The notes under the pieces were generated by a model, which did not search any database, was not told where the DNA came from, and saw nothing but the letters and a program-made list of their open reading frames with translations. A stretch of DNA of 13,732 nt from an uncultured Bacilli bacterium (GTDB lineage Bacteria > Bacillota_I > Bacilli_A > ML615J-28 > CAG-698), in NCBI GenBank assembly GCA_947627395.1, contig CANQVW010000031.1:1-13732 (forward strand), in the 5' to 3' direction. The position numbers and the translations under genes were made by a program. Within the stretch, counting starts at the first letter, position 1. The number at the start of each line of letters is the position of its first letter. Positions 1 to 7,615 of the stretch are shown here, one piece after another.

Positions 1-169
1 GTACATCACTTGCTAAACCGATAGCAATAGCATGATAAGCAGGAACTTGTAAAAAAGTCATTAAAACAGGGCCAATGACTGCTGCAGCACTCATTCCAGC
101 AAATCCTGTACCAACCCCCGCGCCTAAAGAAGCAAGAAAGCAAACGACTATTTTAATCCATATATCCAT
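1..169 (-). CDS. TauE/SafE-family membrane permease, N-terminal fragment
   Basis: The first 56 codons of a gene that runs off the left edge. The peptide starts MDIWIKIVVCFLASLGAGVG and continues with a glycine/alanine-rich FAGMSAAAV stretch and a second hydrophobic segment. This is typical of the first helices of TauE/SafE (DUF81) transporters, which export sulfite or small organosulfonates or carry unknown anions across the cytoplasmic membrane. The substrate cannot be told from this fragment. The start ATG has an AGAAAGAGAA purine-rich stretch before it. It lies 24 bases after the stop of the 283-aa gene in the same orientation, so the two are probably co-transcribed. Family assignment is from a short stretch only; another polytopic permease remains possible. 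Confidence 0.7.
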   Translation of the reverse strand, partial: MDIWIKIVVCFLASLGAGVGTGFAGMSAAAVIGPVLMTFLQVPAYHAIAIGLASDV

Positions 170-193
170 TTTATTCTCTTTCTAGGTAATTCG

Positions 194-1045
194 TTATGAA
201 AAATAACGATGCCATAATTTATCAAAATATTGCTTTAAAAATAAAATATCTTCTTCTTTTAATGGTGGTGTTTGAGGATATTGATTTAAAACTTCAGATA
301 TTTGAATTTTTGATTCATCAAAACAAACATCTGTGAAAAGTAAATCACTTTTTAACTCAAACTCTTCATCAGTCATGTTACATTCTAAGCGATAACAAGA
401 TTCAACTTGGTGATATAAGCGACATATTAAAATAGATACATCTTGAATATCCAATAAATTAAGATCCTCTTTTTGGTATTCTTCAAAAAATCTTTGAATA
501 ACTTGAATTTGTTCATAAGGTAAAGTAGTTAAATCTTTTCCTAAAATTTTTTCAATGATTTTATATCGAAAAGATGGAACCGTTAAACCTTTTTCTTGCA
601 ATAATTTTTGAAAATAAAGATATCCTTGATTTGCATAAGGAATGTACGTTAAATAATCAATAGTTGAATAAAAATTTCCTTCATCATGGTCATAAGAAGA
701 TCTATTATGCCAAAAAACAGAATATTCGATACTGCTTTGTGCACGATTCCAACATAAAGTAGCGATTCCACCTCGAGCTGTAATCGGCATTGAATCTAAA
801 ACACCTAATCCATGATTATATAGTAATATTGAATATAAATCATCCAAACGAACTTGATAATTTGAAAGATCTTGATTTGTAATGGAAAACATTTCTTCTT
901 CAGTCATTAAATTCATTGATTGAGATTGTAAGATACTATTTTTATTTTGATTAGTTTGATTCCATTTTTGATCTACAAATTCAAATAGTTGATCCTTTTC
1001 TTCATTATATACATATAACCTTTTTCCAATTTTAAAATATTTCAT
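194..1045 (-). CDS. hypothetical protein, 283 aa
   Basis: I do not recognise this protein. It is soluble-looking, with no signal peptide or membrane helix, acidic and rich in Tyr, Leu, Glu and Gln. The N-terminus (MKYFKIGKRLYVYNEEKDQL) looks like a small beta-type segment. The middle (about 60-130) has aromatic-rich patches with a WNRAQSSIEYSVFWHNR stretch, and the C-terminal half is predicted mostly helical. The start is well supported: GGGGGAGG lies just upstream of the ATG, and a full promoter lies behind that. The gene heads an operon with the TauE/SafE-like permease 24 bases downstream, so a linked role is possible, but no catalytic motif is visible and no function is assigned. Confidence 0.85.
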   Translation of the reverse strand: MKYFKIGKRLYVYNEEKDQLFEFVDQKWNQTNQNKNSILQSQSMNLMTEEEMFSITNQDLSNYQVRLDDLYSILLYNHGLGVLDSMPITARGGIATLCWNRAQSSIEYSVFWHNRSSYDHDEGNFYSTIDYLTYIPYANQGYLYFQKLLQEKGLTVPSFRYKIIEKILGKDLTTLPYEQIQVIQRFFEEYQKEDLNLLDIQDVSILICRLYHQVESCYRLECNMTDEEFELKSDLLFTDVCFDESKIQISEVLNQYPQTPPLKEEDILFLKQYFDKLWHRYFS

Positions 1046-1090
1046 GAGTCCTCCCCCTATTTTAGTCTTGTTTCTATGTGAGATAGATAT

Positions 1091-1119
1091 AGTATAACAT
1101 TCAAATTCTTTAAAATCAA
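1091..1119 (-). promoter_or_regulatory. sigma-A-type promoter for the 283-aa gene operon
   Basis: On the minus strand there is TTGATT (1114-1119), a 17-base spacer and TATACT (1091-1096), with an extended -10 TGT directly before the -10. It lies about 45 bases upstream of the start codon and is divergent from the promoter at 1156-1184. Confidence 0.75.
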
Positions 1120-1155
1120 CTTTTTTTAAAGTCTTAATTCTTTAATTCTCTTTTT

Positions 1156-1184
1156 TTGACTTTTTCAAAAAATAATGATAAAAT
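1156..1184 (+). promoter_or_regulatory. sigma-A-type promoter for the 203-aa membrane protein gene
   Basis: TTGACT (1156-1161), a 17-base spacer and TAAAAT (1179-1184), with an extended -10 TGA at 1176-1178. The ribosome site AGGAG at 1206-1210 sits six bases before the ATG at 1217, giving a leader of about 25 bases. Confidence 0.8.
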
Positions 1185-1216
1185 AATAAAAGCATATCGA
1201 TACATAGGAGAAAGTT

Positions 1217-1828
1217 ATGAAGAAAAAGGAAGTATACAAAGAAAGAATGGCTGCATTAAAACAAAATGCAACCAAAAAATATACCAACGAAAGATTTTTA
1301 GAAAAGCGCAAGGAAGAAGACCATAAAGTTAAAATTGAAGTTGTTCTCCCTCAGGATTTTGAACTTTTTGATCCTTTAGCCCCAACAAAATATGGAATGT
1401 TGAACCCTGAAATATATCGTTATATTGAGGAACAAGTTTATTTTGTTCCATCTGAATATGATATTGTGATTCATTTCAGTGGAAAAAAACTTTTGCCGAA
1501 TGAACAAGATTTGGTAAGAAAAGCTTTACAAGATCATTACAATTTACAAGTTTATGATAAATTAGACGATATTCGTCGTAATCGCTTGCTTGGAATCTTC
1601 TTATTAATTTTCGGATCTATTGCTTTAGCATTGTATTTTTTCATGACACTTCGTAATCATAATTTTGTTTTACTTGAAATTATAAGTATCGTAGGTACAT
1701 TTTCAGTTTGGGAATCAGTAAATTGTTGGTTAATACAGGGGCATGAGCGTCGTGTTGATTTACATAATGCTTTACAAATGGCTTTGGTTCAAGTGAGTTT
1801 TCATAATTTAACAGATAAAACAGAATAA
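1217..1828 (+). CDS. hypothetical membrane protein, 203 aa, two predicted helices
   Basis: Family not recognised. The first 35 residues are highly charged (Lys/Glu/Arg, likely helical or coiled). Residues 36-120 form a soluble domain with a VVLPQDFELFDPLAP stretch and a YDIVIHF beta-strand-like segment. Two hydrophobic helices follow at about 124-143 (LLGIFLLIFGSIALALYFFM) and 150-173, joined by a short loop, then a soluble tail of about 30 residues. Helix flanks suggest that both large soluble parts face the cytoplasm. The gene is monocistronic: it has its own extended -10 promoter, a good AGGAG site six bases before ATG and an intrinsic terminator right after the stop. No catalytic residues are evident. 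Confidence 0.88.
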   Translation: MKKKEVYKERMAALKQNATKKYTNERFLEKRKEEDHKVKIEVVLPQDFELFDPLAPTKYGMLNPEIYRYIEEQVYFVPSEYDIVIHFSGKKLLPNEQDLVRKALQDHYNLQVYDKLDDIRRNRLLGIFLLIFGSIALALYFFMTLRNHNFVLLEIISIVGTFSVWESVNCWLIQGHERRVDLHNALQMALVQVSFHNLTDKTE

Positions 1829-1835
1829 AGCTTTT

Positions 1836-1862
1836 AAAATCTCAAATCACTTGAGATTTTTT
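1836..1862 (+). terminator. intrinsic terminator after the 203-aa gene
   Basis: Perfect 10-bp stem AAAATCTCAA / TTGAGATTTT (1836-1845 and 1851-1860) with loop ATCAC, running into a T-rich tail. It starts eight bases after the stop codon. The A-run on the other side could let it work in both directions. Confidence 0.88.
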
Positions 1863-2219
1863 ATTTTACATTATTAACTGATTTTTTCTTGGATATTTTT
1901 CAAAATATTTAAATTTTTTTAGTATTCTTATCATCATTGTTGTATAATGCCATTTTTTATAATATTTCTTGTCCTTTTAACAAAAATGCTTCTACTTTTT
2001 CACTTTAAATTTACTTCTTTTTTATAATTTACTTTCTTTGAATAATTAAATTACTTAAATATTTTTCTTATAAATTATTTAATTAAAATTAAAGATAAAT
2101 TCTAGCGAATTTGAAAAATATCATAAACATTCATATCAAATGATTGTTTTTTAGTACAGTTTCTTTTAAAGTTAATAAATTCTCTATTATTCTAGATTAT
2201 CTAAAAAAATAACTTAAAT
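1863..2219. other. AT-rich intergenic stretch with no gene seen
   Basis: About 360 bases of very A/T-rich sequence between the terminator of the 203-aa gene and the doubtful 76-aa ORF. I see no ORF with a ribosome site, no clear inverted repeat and no RNA gene. It may be the edge of the accessory segment carrying the surface protease gene. Confidence 0.5.
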
Positions 2220-2450
2220 TCAGTGTAAAACAAAAGAGTTAACCAATAAGATTAACTCTTTCACATTTTTTGCTTCATGCTTTTTTTGGTAATTTGTTGT
2301 GATAGCAACTTTTCGCATTTTGCTCATAAATTTTACCTTATTGAAACAAATGTTCCAAATTCCGTCACAACTATTTGTATCCATTGGGAGTGATTCGTAA
2401 GGTCTTTCCATTTCAACCACTTTAATATACAGTTTAGCTGCTTTTTTCAT
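2220..2450 (-). CDS. doubtful small ORF, 76 aa
   Basis: A complete ORF with ordinary codon choice. The product is lysine-rich with several Met and Cys residues, no signal peptide and no membrane helix, and resembles no family I know. Against it: no good ribosome site precedes the ATG (only GTGAG directly adjacent), and the last codons form the stem and T-tract of an intrinsic terminator. For it: it lies 80 bases after the surface protease gene in the same orientation and could ride on that transcript. It may instead be a remnant of a longer gene. Confidence 0.3.
   Translation of the reverse strand: MKKAAKLYIKVVEMERPYESLPMDTNSCDGIWNICFNKVKFMSKMRKVAITTNYQKKHEAKNVKELILLVNSFVLH
2232..2261 (-). 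terminator. intrinsic terminator, minus strand
   Basis: 10-bp stem AAAGAGTTAA / TTAACTCTTT (2233-2242 and 2252-2261) with a 9-base loop. On the minus strand it is followed by TTTTGTTTT. It is the first terminator seen downstream of the surface protease gene and the 76-aa ORF, and it overlaps the end of that ORF. Confidence 0.75.
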
Positions 2451-2530
2451 CTCACAAACTTATATACCATTGTGTTTCTTATTGCAAATTATGAAAAAAT
2501 TTAATATTTACAAGTCATATATTATTTCCG

Positions 2531-5500
2531 TCACTGTTTTTTCCTATATCTTACAATAAAGAAAACAATTCCTCCAAAGAGTAAAGCGGCAGTTGGAACG
2601 ACCATTGCTAACCAAATCAAACTTCCTTGATTTGAAGTATTTGATAAATTTGGTTGTTCTTCAATAATAATCTCAAAAATAAACTCTGTTGTTTTATAAC
2701 TACTTGCATCCTCGCCCGTGTAAATAGCTTTTGCTGTTATCTTATCTTCCCTAATTTCCATATCTTCATTTTCCCAAATAAATCCATCTGGAAGAGAAAT
2801 TTCGGACAATTTAATGGCTTTTTTATTGTGATAAATTGTTGTATTCACACTTGGCTTTTCAGCTTGCGAAATTGTGAAATCGAATTCTTTTGTTCCAACA
2901 TAATCATTCTTGAAAGTAACAATCACTTTGCCCTGACCAGCAAATTTGTTGTTCTCATATCGAACATCATAATCTACCCCCAGGGTAAGTGTCATTTCCC
3001 CATCCTTTGCAATAATTTTTGGAGTCTTTTCTTTTCCATCATATACAAAAGGTTCAACTTCAATATTTACACTCAACTGTGAAACTTCTTTCCTTGGTTC
3101 TTTTGTTAATGTAATTTGAATTGTATAATGTTCATAATTTTCTTTATCACAATAAACCGCACAGGCTGTCATAGATTCTGCACTAATTTTTGTACTCGGA
3201 TTTTCCCATGTCCAGCCATCAATAAGAAGCACAGATTCCAAGGTTTCTATCTTTCTTCCTACCATCATTTCTGTGCTTGGCATAGGCTCTGGATGATCGG
3301 CTTTTTTAATGGTAAATGTTGTTTTTGCCTCAGCTGAGTTATAGTTTTGTGACTGTTCAACTACTGCTTTTATCCAATAATTGCCTGCTTTCGTTGGCTT
3401 ATTTTCTGTGTAAATACCATCTTGCTCATCCGAATAGGTATATGTTACCTTTGCTGCTTCAACTTGGCCTCTTATGGTTGGCTCTGGAGCGGTCTCACCA
3501 AAAGTCCATCCCTGTTGTGACACTTCAAAGCCTTCTATATTTGCTCTGTTAATTGTGAAATATATTATTCTTGTCCCTATGTATTTACTTTTTCCTCTAA
3601 CAATTGCGCTTGCTATTCCAGCATTAATGTTTTCTTGATATTCAACCTCAAAATCTATATCTTTTAAAAGATTATATTCCCCATCTATAGCAATAACATT
3701 TGGCTCTTTTTTTAGACCATCGTATACAAATAAATCTTCTTCTAGGTTTAATGTTATTAAAGAAATATCTTTTTGTTCAGGTTCAATTTGACGAATGATT
3801 GTAACCATCATTTTTATGTTACCATAATTTTTCTTGTCTATTCCGTTATAAATGGCAATTGCTTGTGTTTTATCACTTGTTATTTCATAATTTTTTTGCC
3901 AAGACCAGTTGGGACCGAGGTTGATTTGATTTGAATTTTCTATATCCTTATCAACAATCATGGTGCTTTTTGGTTTTTCCTCGGGCCATCTTGCCTTTCG
4001 AATTTTAAAAGTTTGACTCGTTTGATTTATATAGTTTCCGCAGCCTTTAACAATCACTGTTGCATAGCCTGCAGCCGTATTTTTTTGAAAAGTTAATTCA
4101 TAATCCTTGTGATTACTAAGTTCTTTGCCTTGATAGGTAACTATCACTCTTGGTTCAATTTCCTCGCCTGTATAAATATATTTACCCAAAATTTCTACAT
4201 TGGCTTGTGAAATATCTATTTTTTCAGGTGGATTTTCATCAATTTTTTCAACATAAAATCCGCAATAAAGATTTTGATAAAAATCTGCATCTGGCCCTTC
4301 ATATATAAGTGAAACTGGATATTCTGAACGCCCAATCTTTAGTTCTCGTTCCCCATCTATCCATCTCCAACCACTTGGAATAGGAATGTCATGCAACATC
4401 GTTATGTTATTATAAACGATAACCGTACCACTCATCCTGCCAGGTGGATATTTTCCCTTTGCAACTTCAAAATATGTGGTTCTTGTTCCTGAATATTCTC
4501 CTATGCCAGAAATCGTTATTGTGGCCTTTCCTATTGATGTATTATTCCAAACTGCTAATTCATAGTCCACGTCTTGCTCAAGAAGCTCTTCATCAAAATA
4601 GACTTCTATGTCTGGAATTAAATCTTTCCCTTTTTCATAAAAAACTAATCTATCTTCAATTTCTATCCTGGCATTTTCGAGATTTTTTCCTAAATCTTCT
4701 CCTCTATCAACAACATTTGTTATTGCTCTTATTCTTGCAACATAACCGTAATTTGAAGTGTCGGCATAATTATCGCTTTTTTTATAACTTTGCCATTGAC
4801 CATTCTCATAGAAATAGGTCATATCATTAACCGAAGACCTATCACTTATGCATGAAGCCACAGGCTTGTTGTTTGCATCTTCACTACTGATAACAATCGA
4901 AAAATACTCACCTTGTTGCAAATTTACTGGATTGTCAAAGTCTATGGTATGATAGCCAGAAACATCAATATGTATGATTTTGCTTTCAACAACTAAGCCT
5001 TGCTCTGGGTTGTTTGCTTCATCATTTACATTACCTGGATTTGTGGTCAAGTTTCTATAAACTTCTACCTTTACGTCTATGTTGTTTAGATCTGTATATA
5101 TTGTTGCAGCAGTAAGTTGCTCTTGTTTTGTTGATGTGGTAAGTTTTGCTTCATATATTGCTGCCTGTTTTTCAGCATTAGCACTTGTTTTAGACAGTGA
5201 AATTTGCCCATCATAGTGATAAATGTTCTGATAGTTTTCACGCATTGCCATATCTACAACATAAGGATGGTGAAAAGGTTCTTCGTATGACATATAAAAA
5301 CAAGATACTCCATTTAGGTTATTGGAGCCATAACTTCCCCAACTGTTTTTCACAATCCAAGCACCATTGTTTGTTGGAATTCTTGGTGAAAAACCACTTC
5401 TATTTATATTATCATCCCAACCAACAATAAGTGACTCATGGTTTGTATTTGCACTACCGGAGTAATATTTTGATTCATATCGGGTTGGTGCGGCATAACT

Positions 5501-6208
5501 AAAGGACACTGCTCCATATTTCAAAATGGCACGTTTGATTTCGTTTGTTTCTTTTGCAATTTGAAAGTAATTTTGAACATAATATTTTGATTGCATAAGT
5601 TCGCCGTTCGCAGCATCAAGGTCATTTTCGGCTAGATATGCATTTTGTTCAACAAGTGCATAACCTTCTGTCATAGTATCATAGGCATTATATCCGACAT
5701 CACCTGAATTCCACATTCCTGCAAGGCCAGCATCTTCTGTAGTTAAATATAGTGGATCATGTAAGCCATCCCTATTAAAGCGAGCATACGCAAGTACTCT
5801 TTCGTCAAAATCAAGATTATTCTTTGTAGCAGTTTTATCAATTCCTTTACGCAAAATGTTTGACTCAACAGCACCGATTGTCGCAAAAGCCCAACAAATA
5901 TTTCTTTGTCCTTGATTTCTAGTTGGAGTCACAATGTCATAATTTCTTCCATCATAGCTTGTTAATTTTTCTGCCCAAAAGTCAAGTTGATCATCACTTG
6001 CATTTCGAAGTTCGTCAATTGTTTGGGGTGCAGTCTGGGATAATGTTTCATTTGTTTGGTTTAAGTCACTTGCAAAAACGTTTGTTTGGTTATTATTTTC
6101 GACACAAAAAATGCTTATTGTTAAAAGTAATAATAAACACACTATGAAATAAAAATTTTTCTTTCTTTTATATGACACACATCGTGGAACTTTATTAGCG
6201 TTAATCAT
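2531..6208 (-). CDS. secreted, membrane-anchored C1 (papain-like) cysteine protease with lectin-like and Ig-like repeat domains, 1225 aa
   Basis: Residues 1-46 form a signal peptide: a basic start, a hydrophobic core around 19-35 and a likely cut after NVFA. Residues about 85-320 are a C1 peptidase with all key residues: oxyanion Gln99, Cys105 in QGQRNICWAFAT, His257 in NHESLIVGWDD and Asn288 in WIVKNSWG. A lectin-like beta domain typical of bacterial C1 surface proteases follows (about 350-500). After it come about four long repeats, each starting with a (V)YDG/YTGE strand, containing a 'VDYEL...N...G.A.V.V.G...Y.GT' core, and paired with a 'P.G..W' segment (Ig/MBG-like stalk). The end is one membrane helix plus RYRKKQ, with no LPXTG motif, so it is membrane-anchored rather than sortase-linked. 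I chose the ATG at 6208 because GGGAGT lies seven bases before it; a TTG 18 bases upstream keeps the frame but has no ribosome site. Likely role: cleavage or binding of host or matrix protein at the cell surface. Confidence 0.9.
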   Translation of the reverse strand: MINANKVPRCVSYKRKKNFYFIVCLLLLLTISIFCVENNNQTNVFASDLNQTNETLSQTAPQTIDELRNASDDQLDFWAEKLTSYDGRNYDIVTPTRNQGQRNICWAFATIGAVESNILRKGIDKTATKNNLDFDERVLAYARFNRDGLHDPLYLTTEDAGLAGMWNSGDVGYNAYDTMTEGYALVEQNAYLAENDLDAANGELMQSKYYVQNYFQIAKETNEIKRAILKYGAVSFSYAAPTRYESKYYSGSANTNHESLIVGWDDNINRSGFSPRIPTNNGAWIVKNSWGSYGSNNLNGVSCFYMSYEEPFHHPYVVDMAMRENYQNIYHYDGQISLSKTSANAEKQAAIYEAKLTTSTKQEQLTAATIYTDLNNIDVKVEVYRNLTTNPGNVNDEANNPEQGLVVESKIIHIDVSGYHTIDFDNPVNLQQGEYFSIVISSEDANNKPVASCISDRSSVNDMTYFYENGQWQSYKKSDNYADTSNYGYVARIRAITNVVDRGEDLGKNLENARIEIEDRLVFYEKGKDLIPDIEVYFDEELLEQDVDYELAVWNNTSIGKATITISGIGEYSGTRTTYFEVAKGKYPPGRMSGTVIVYNNITMLHDIPIPSGWRWIDGERELKIGRSEYPVSLIYEGPDADFYQNLYCGFYVEKIDENPPEKIDISQANVEILGKYIYTGEEIEPRVIVTYQGKELSNHKDYELTFQKNTAAGYATVIVKGCGNYINQTSQTFKIRKARWPEEKPKSTMIVDKDIENSNQINLGPNWSWQKNYEITSDKTQAIAIYNGIDKKNYGNIKMMVTIIRQIEPEQKDISLITLNLEEDLFVYDGLKKEPNVIAIDGEYNLLKDIDFEVEYQENINAGIASAIVRGKSKYIGTRIIYFTINRANIEGFEVSQQGWTFGETAPEPTIRGQVEAAKVTYTYSDEQDGIYTENKPTKAGNYWIKAVVEQSQNYNSAEAKTTFTIKKADHPEPMPSTEMMVGRKIETLESVLLIDGWTWENPSTKISAESMTACAVYCDKENYEHYTIQITLTKEPRKEVSQLSVNIEVEPFVYDGKEKTPKIIAKDGEMTLTLGVDYDVRYENNKFAGQGKVIVTFKNDYVGTKEFDFTISQAEKPSVNTTIYHNKKAIKLSEISLPDGFIWENEDMEIREDKITAKAIYTGEDASSYKTTEFIFEIIIEEQPNLSNTSNQGSLIWLAMVVPTAALLFGGIVFFIVRYRKKQ

Positions 6209-6225
6209 AACTTTACTCCCTATCA

Positions 6226-6264
6226 ATTATAAGTAGTGTCAAATGAAAATAAATTTATTTTCAT
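6226..6264 (-). promoter_or_regulatory. putative promoter (-10) and palindromic operator before the surface protease gene
   Basis: On the minus strand TATAAT (6226-6231) lies just upstream of the ribosome site. A perfect 22-bp palindrome with arms ATGAAAATAAA / TTTATTTTCAT occupies 6243-6264, where the -35 region would fall. No good -35 hexamer exists at 17 bases, and a TTGACA lies only five bases before the -10. This fits a weak promoter controlled by a dimeric protein at the palindrome. Alternatively the palindrome is just a hairpin. Confidence 0.45.
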
Positions 6265-6574
6265 AAAATACTCTACCTTTTTTCAAATCATTTATAGTAT
6301 TGTTTTTTGTAAAGAGAAAAAAGTAGATACCTTTACTATAATAATTCTGACAAATTTTACCCAAAAAGAAATATCTATCCACAAAATTATATCACAATTT
6401 TTAAATAATTTAAATCTTTTATCAAATAATCTTTTTTAAACTACAACTTATTTAGATTTCTTAACATTAATTTATTTTTAAATAAGGTAGTTTCTTATAT
6501 ACTAGTTTTAATCTAAAAAATGTTGTTACTTCAATTAAAAGTGAAAAAGATTTAATTGAGGAACCACTAAACGA
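6265..6574. other. AT-rich intergenic stretch with no gene seen
   Basis: No convincing gene. A 67-codon plus-strand ORF across the left part is low-complexity, starts with GTG, has no ribosome site and overlaps the palindrome. One inverted repeat is visible: TCAATTAAA (6531-6539) and TTTAATTGA (6551-6559) with an 11-base loop and no T-run, so its role is unclear. Confidence 0.5.
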
Positions 6575-6704
6575 AAAACAAACTAACACCATAGCATACT
6601 TGTTTGCGTTTTTATCAATCTAATTTTTTTAACATGGCATAAGAGTACCGTTTTGATACAATGTATGACGCAAATGCAAGCAGTCTATAGGCAAACAAAA
6701 AAGC
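6575..6704. repeat. repeat A, degenerate copy of the right half of repeat B
   Basis: Aligns with 7615-7783. Both share the terminator-like hairpin region (AAACTAACACC...TATCAATCT), the stretch ATGGCATAAGAGTACCGTTT followed by TGATACAATG, traces of the 10-bp ACGCA units (GTATGACGCA, ATGCAAGCA) and the end block GCAAACAAAAAAGC. The left half of repeat B (structured hairpins, TCGTC units, promoter) has no counterpart seen here. It marks the outer end of the XRE module. Confidence 0.7.
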
Positions 6705-6727
6705 CACAACCATTATTTTGGAGTGGC
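6697..6727 (-). terminator. intrinsic terminator downstream of the XRE gene
   Basis: On the minus strand GCCAC-t-CCA pairs with TGG-tt-GTGGC (6703-6727), followed by TTTTTTG. It lies about 115 bases after the regulator stop codon, at the edge of repeat A. Confidence 0.7.
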
Positions 6728-6840
6728 AAATGCTTTATCTACGAACCAAGAATATTTTTCTATCCTTTTAACGTGATTATAGAAACATTAAACTAGACAT
6801 GGTTATAAATTATCATATAAAATACTTATTTCAATGACTT

Positions 6841-7236
6841 TTAGAATTTCATATCATTTAAATCAGTATTAAATTCTTTTGTTGCTTCAAGAATGACTTT
6901 ATCACCAATTGTTGTGATTTTGAAATTTTTAAGCATTGGAAATTTTTCACTTTGAAATTTTTTCACCATTTCTTTTGCTTCTTGTTCTGTTGTCAATTCA
7001 AAAGTTTCAACTGTTTTTAGAAGTTTCATATTGTTTATCCTTTCTAAGCCAAGCAAATTATCTGTAGTAGTATGAAAATACATGGCAAGTATAGGAAGCA
7101 TAGAAATGTCAGGGCAATTTACATCATTTTCCCATCGTGAAACAGTTTGAATTGAAACACCCATTTTATCTGCTAATTCTTCTTGGGTAATTCTCATAGC
7201 ATTTCTTAATTCTTTAATTTTAGTACCTATTTTCAT
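6841..7236 (-). CDS. XRE-family helix-turn-helix regulator, 131 aa
   Basis: Residues 7-61 form a typical XRE/Cro-CI DNA-binding domain: KIKELRNAMRITQEELADKM, then GVSIQTVSRWENDVNCPDIS as the recognition region, then LPILAMYFHTTTDNLLG. After a short linker, residues about 72-124 make a small alpha/beta domain (a KTVETFELTTEQEAKEMVKK helix, then beta strands KITTIGDKVILEATKEF) that resembles small phage/plasmid accessory domains but that I cannot name. GGAGGT (7243-7248) sits six bases before ATG. It probably represses its own promoter: alternating TAACAA half-sites lie near the upstream start point. The protein is a plain regulator rather than a classic restriction-modification C protein, and it lies beyond the end of the R-M operon. 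Whether it controls that operon is unknown. Confidence 0.9.
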   Translation of the reverse strand: MKIGTKIKELRNAMRITQEELADKMGVSIQTVSRWENDVNCPDISMLPILAMYFHTTTDNLLGLERINNMKLLKTVETFELTTEQEAKEMVKKFQSEKFPMLKNFKITTIGDKVILEATKEFNTDLNDMKF

Positions 7237-7263
7237 ATATTTACCTCCATTTGACTCAATAAT

Positions 7264-7269
7264 ATTATA
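7264..7269 (-). promoter_or_regulatory. possible second XRE promoter (-10 only)
   Basis: TATAAT on the minus strand, 15 bases upstream of the ribosome site. The -35 position (TTAAAT) is poor, so it is either activator-dependent or unused. Confidence 0.35.
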
Positions 7270-7313
7270 CTAAAATCCTTTTAAAAATTTAATCACGTAG
7301 AACAATAAAAAAA

Positions 7314-7336
7314 TTAACAAGTTTGTTAACTAACAA
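7314..7336. promoter_or_regulatory. candidate operator: alternating TAACAA half-sites
   Basis: TTAACAA-GT-TTGTTAA (7314-7329) overlaps TTGTTA-AC-TAACAA (7323-7336). Three half-sites in alternating orientation are thus spaced 8 bases apart. It lies just downstream of the start expected from the promoter at 7350-7378 and upstream of the XRE gene, the position expected for an autoregulatory XRE operator. Confidence 0.5.
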
Positions 7337-7349
7337 TAAAATTATGTTT

Positions 7350-7378
7350 ATTGTATCACCTTTTTTATGTTTTGCCTA
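7350..7378 (-). promoter_or_regulatory. promoter at the head of repeat B, facing the XRE gene
   Basis: Minus strand: TAGGCA (7373-7378), 17-base spacer, TACAAT (7350-7355), with an extended -10 TGA. It has the same place and geometry as the promoter at the head of repeat C. The transcript would have a leader of about 105 bases before the XRE start codon. Confidence 0.55.
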
Positions 7379-7615
7379 ATTATTCATTACATTTGTCATA
7401 ATAATATCATAATAGTTTCAAAAAACAACCTTTCGTCTCTTATCGTCGCCAACCTAATTTAATGCATCAAAAAAAGATCTTAGAAATAATGCCTATTATG
7501 AGCTTAAGCTCATAATGTGAACCTTCTGACCATATTGTAAACTTTGTTCACAATGGGCACTTCCTAAGACTTAATTTTTTTTGAAAATATCTAGACGTTG
7601 TGTGTCGAACTCTAC

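Noticed and set aside
2654..5430. Several plus-strand ORFs within 2654-6147
   Set aside because: All lie opposite the continuous surface protease gene and have no ribosome sites or recognisable content.
6236..6439. 67-codon plus-strand ORF
   Set aside because: GTG start, no ribosome site, low-complexity Ile/Phe/Asn product, overlaps the palindrome and promoter of the protease gene.
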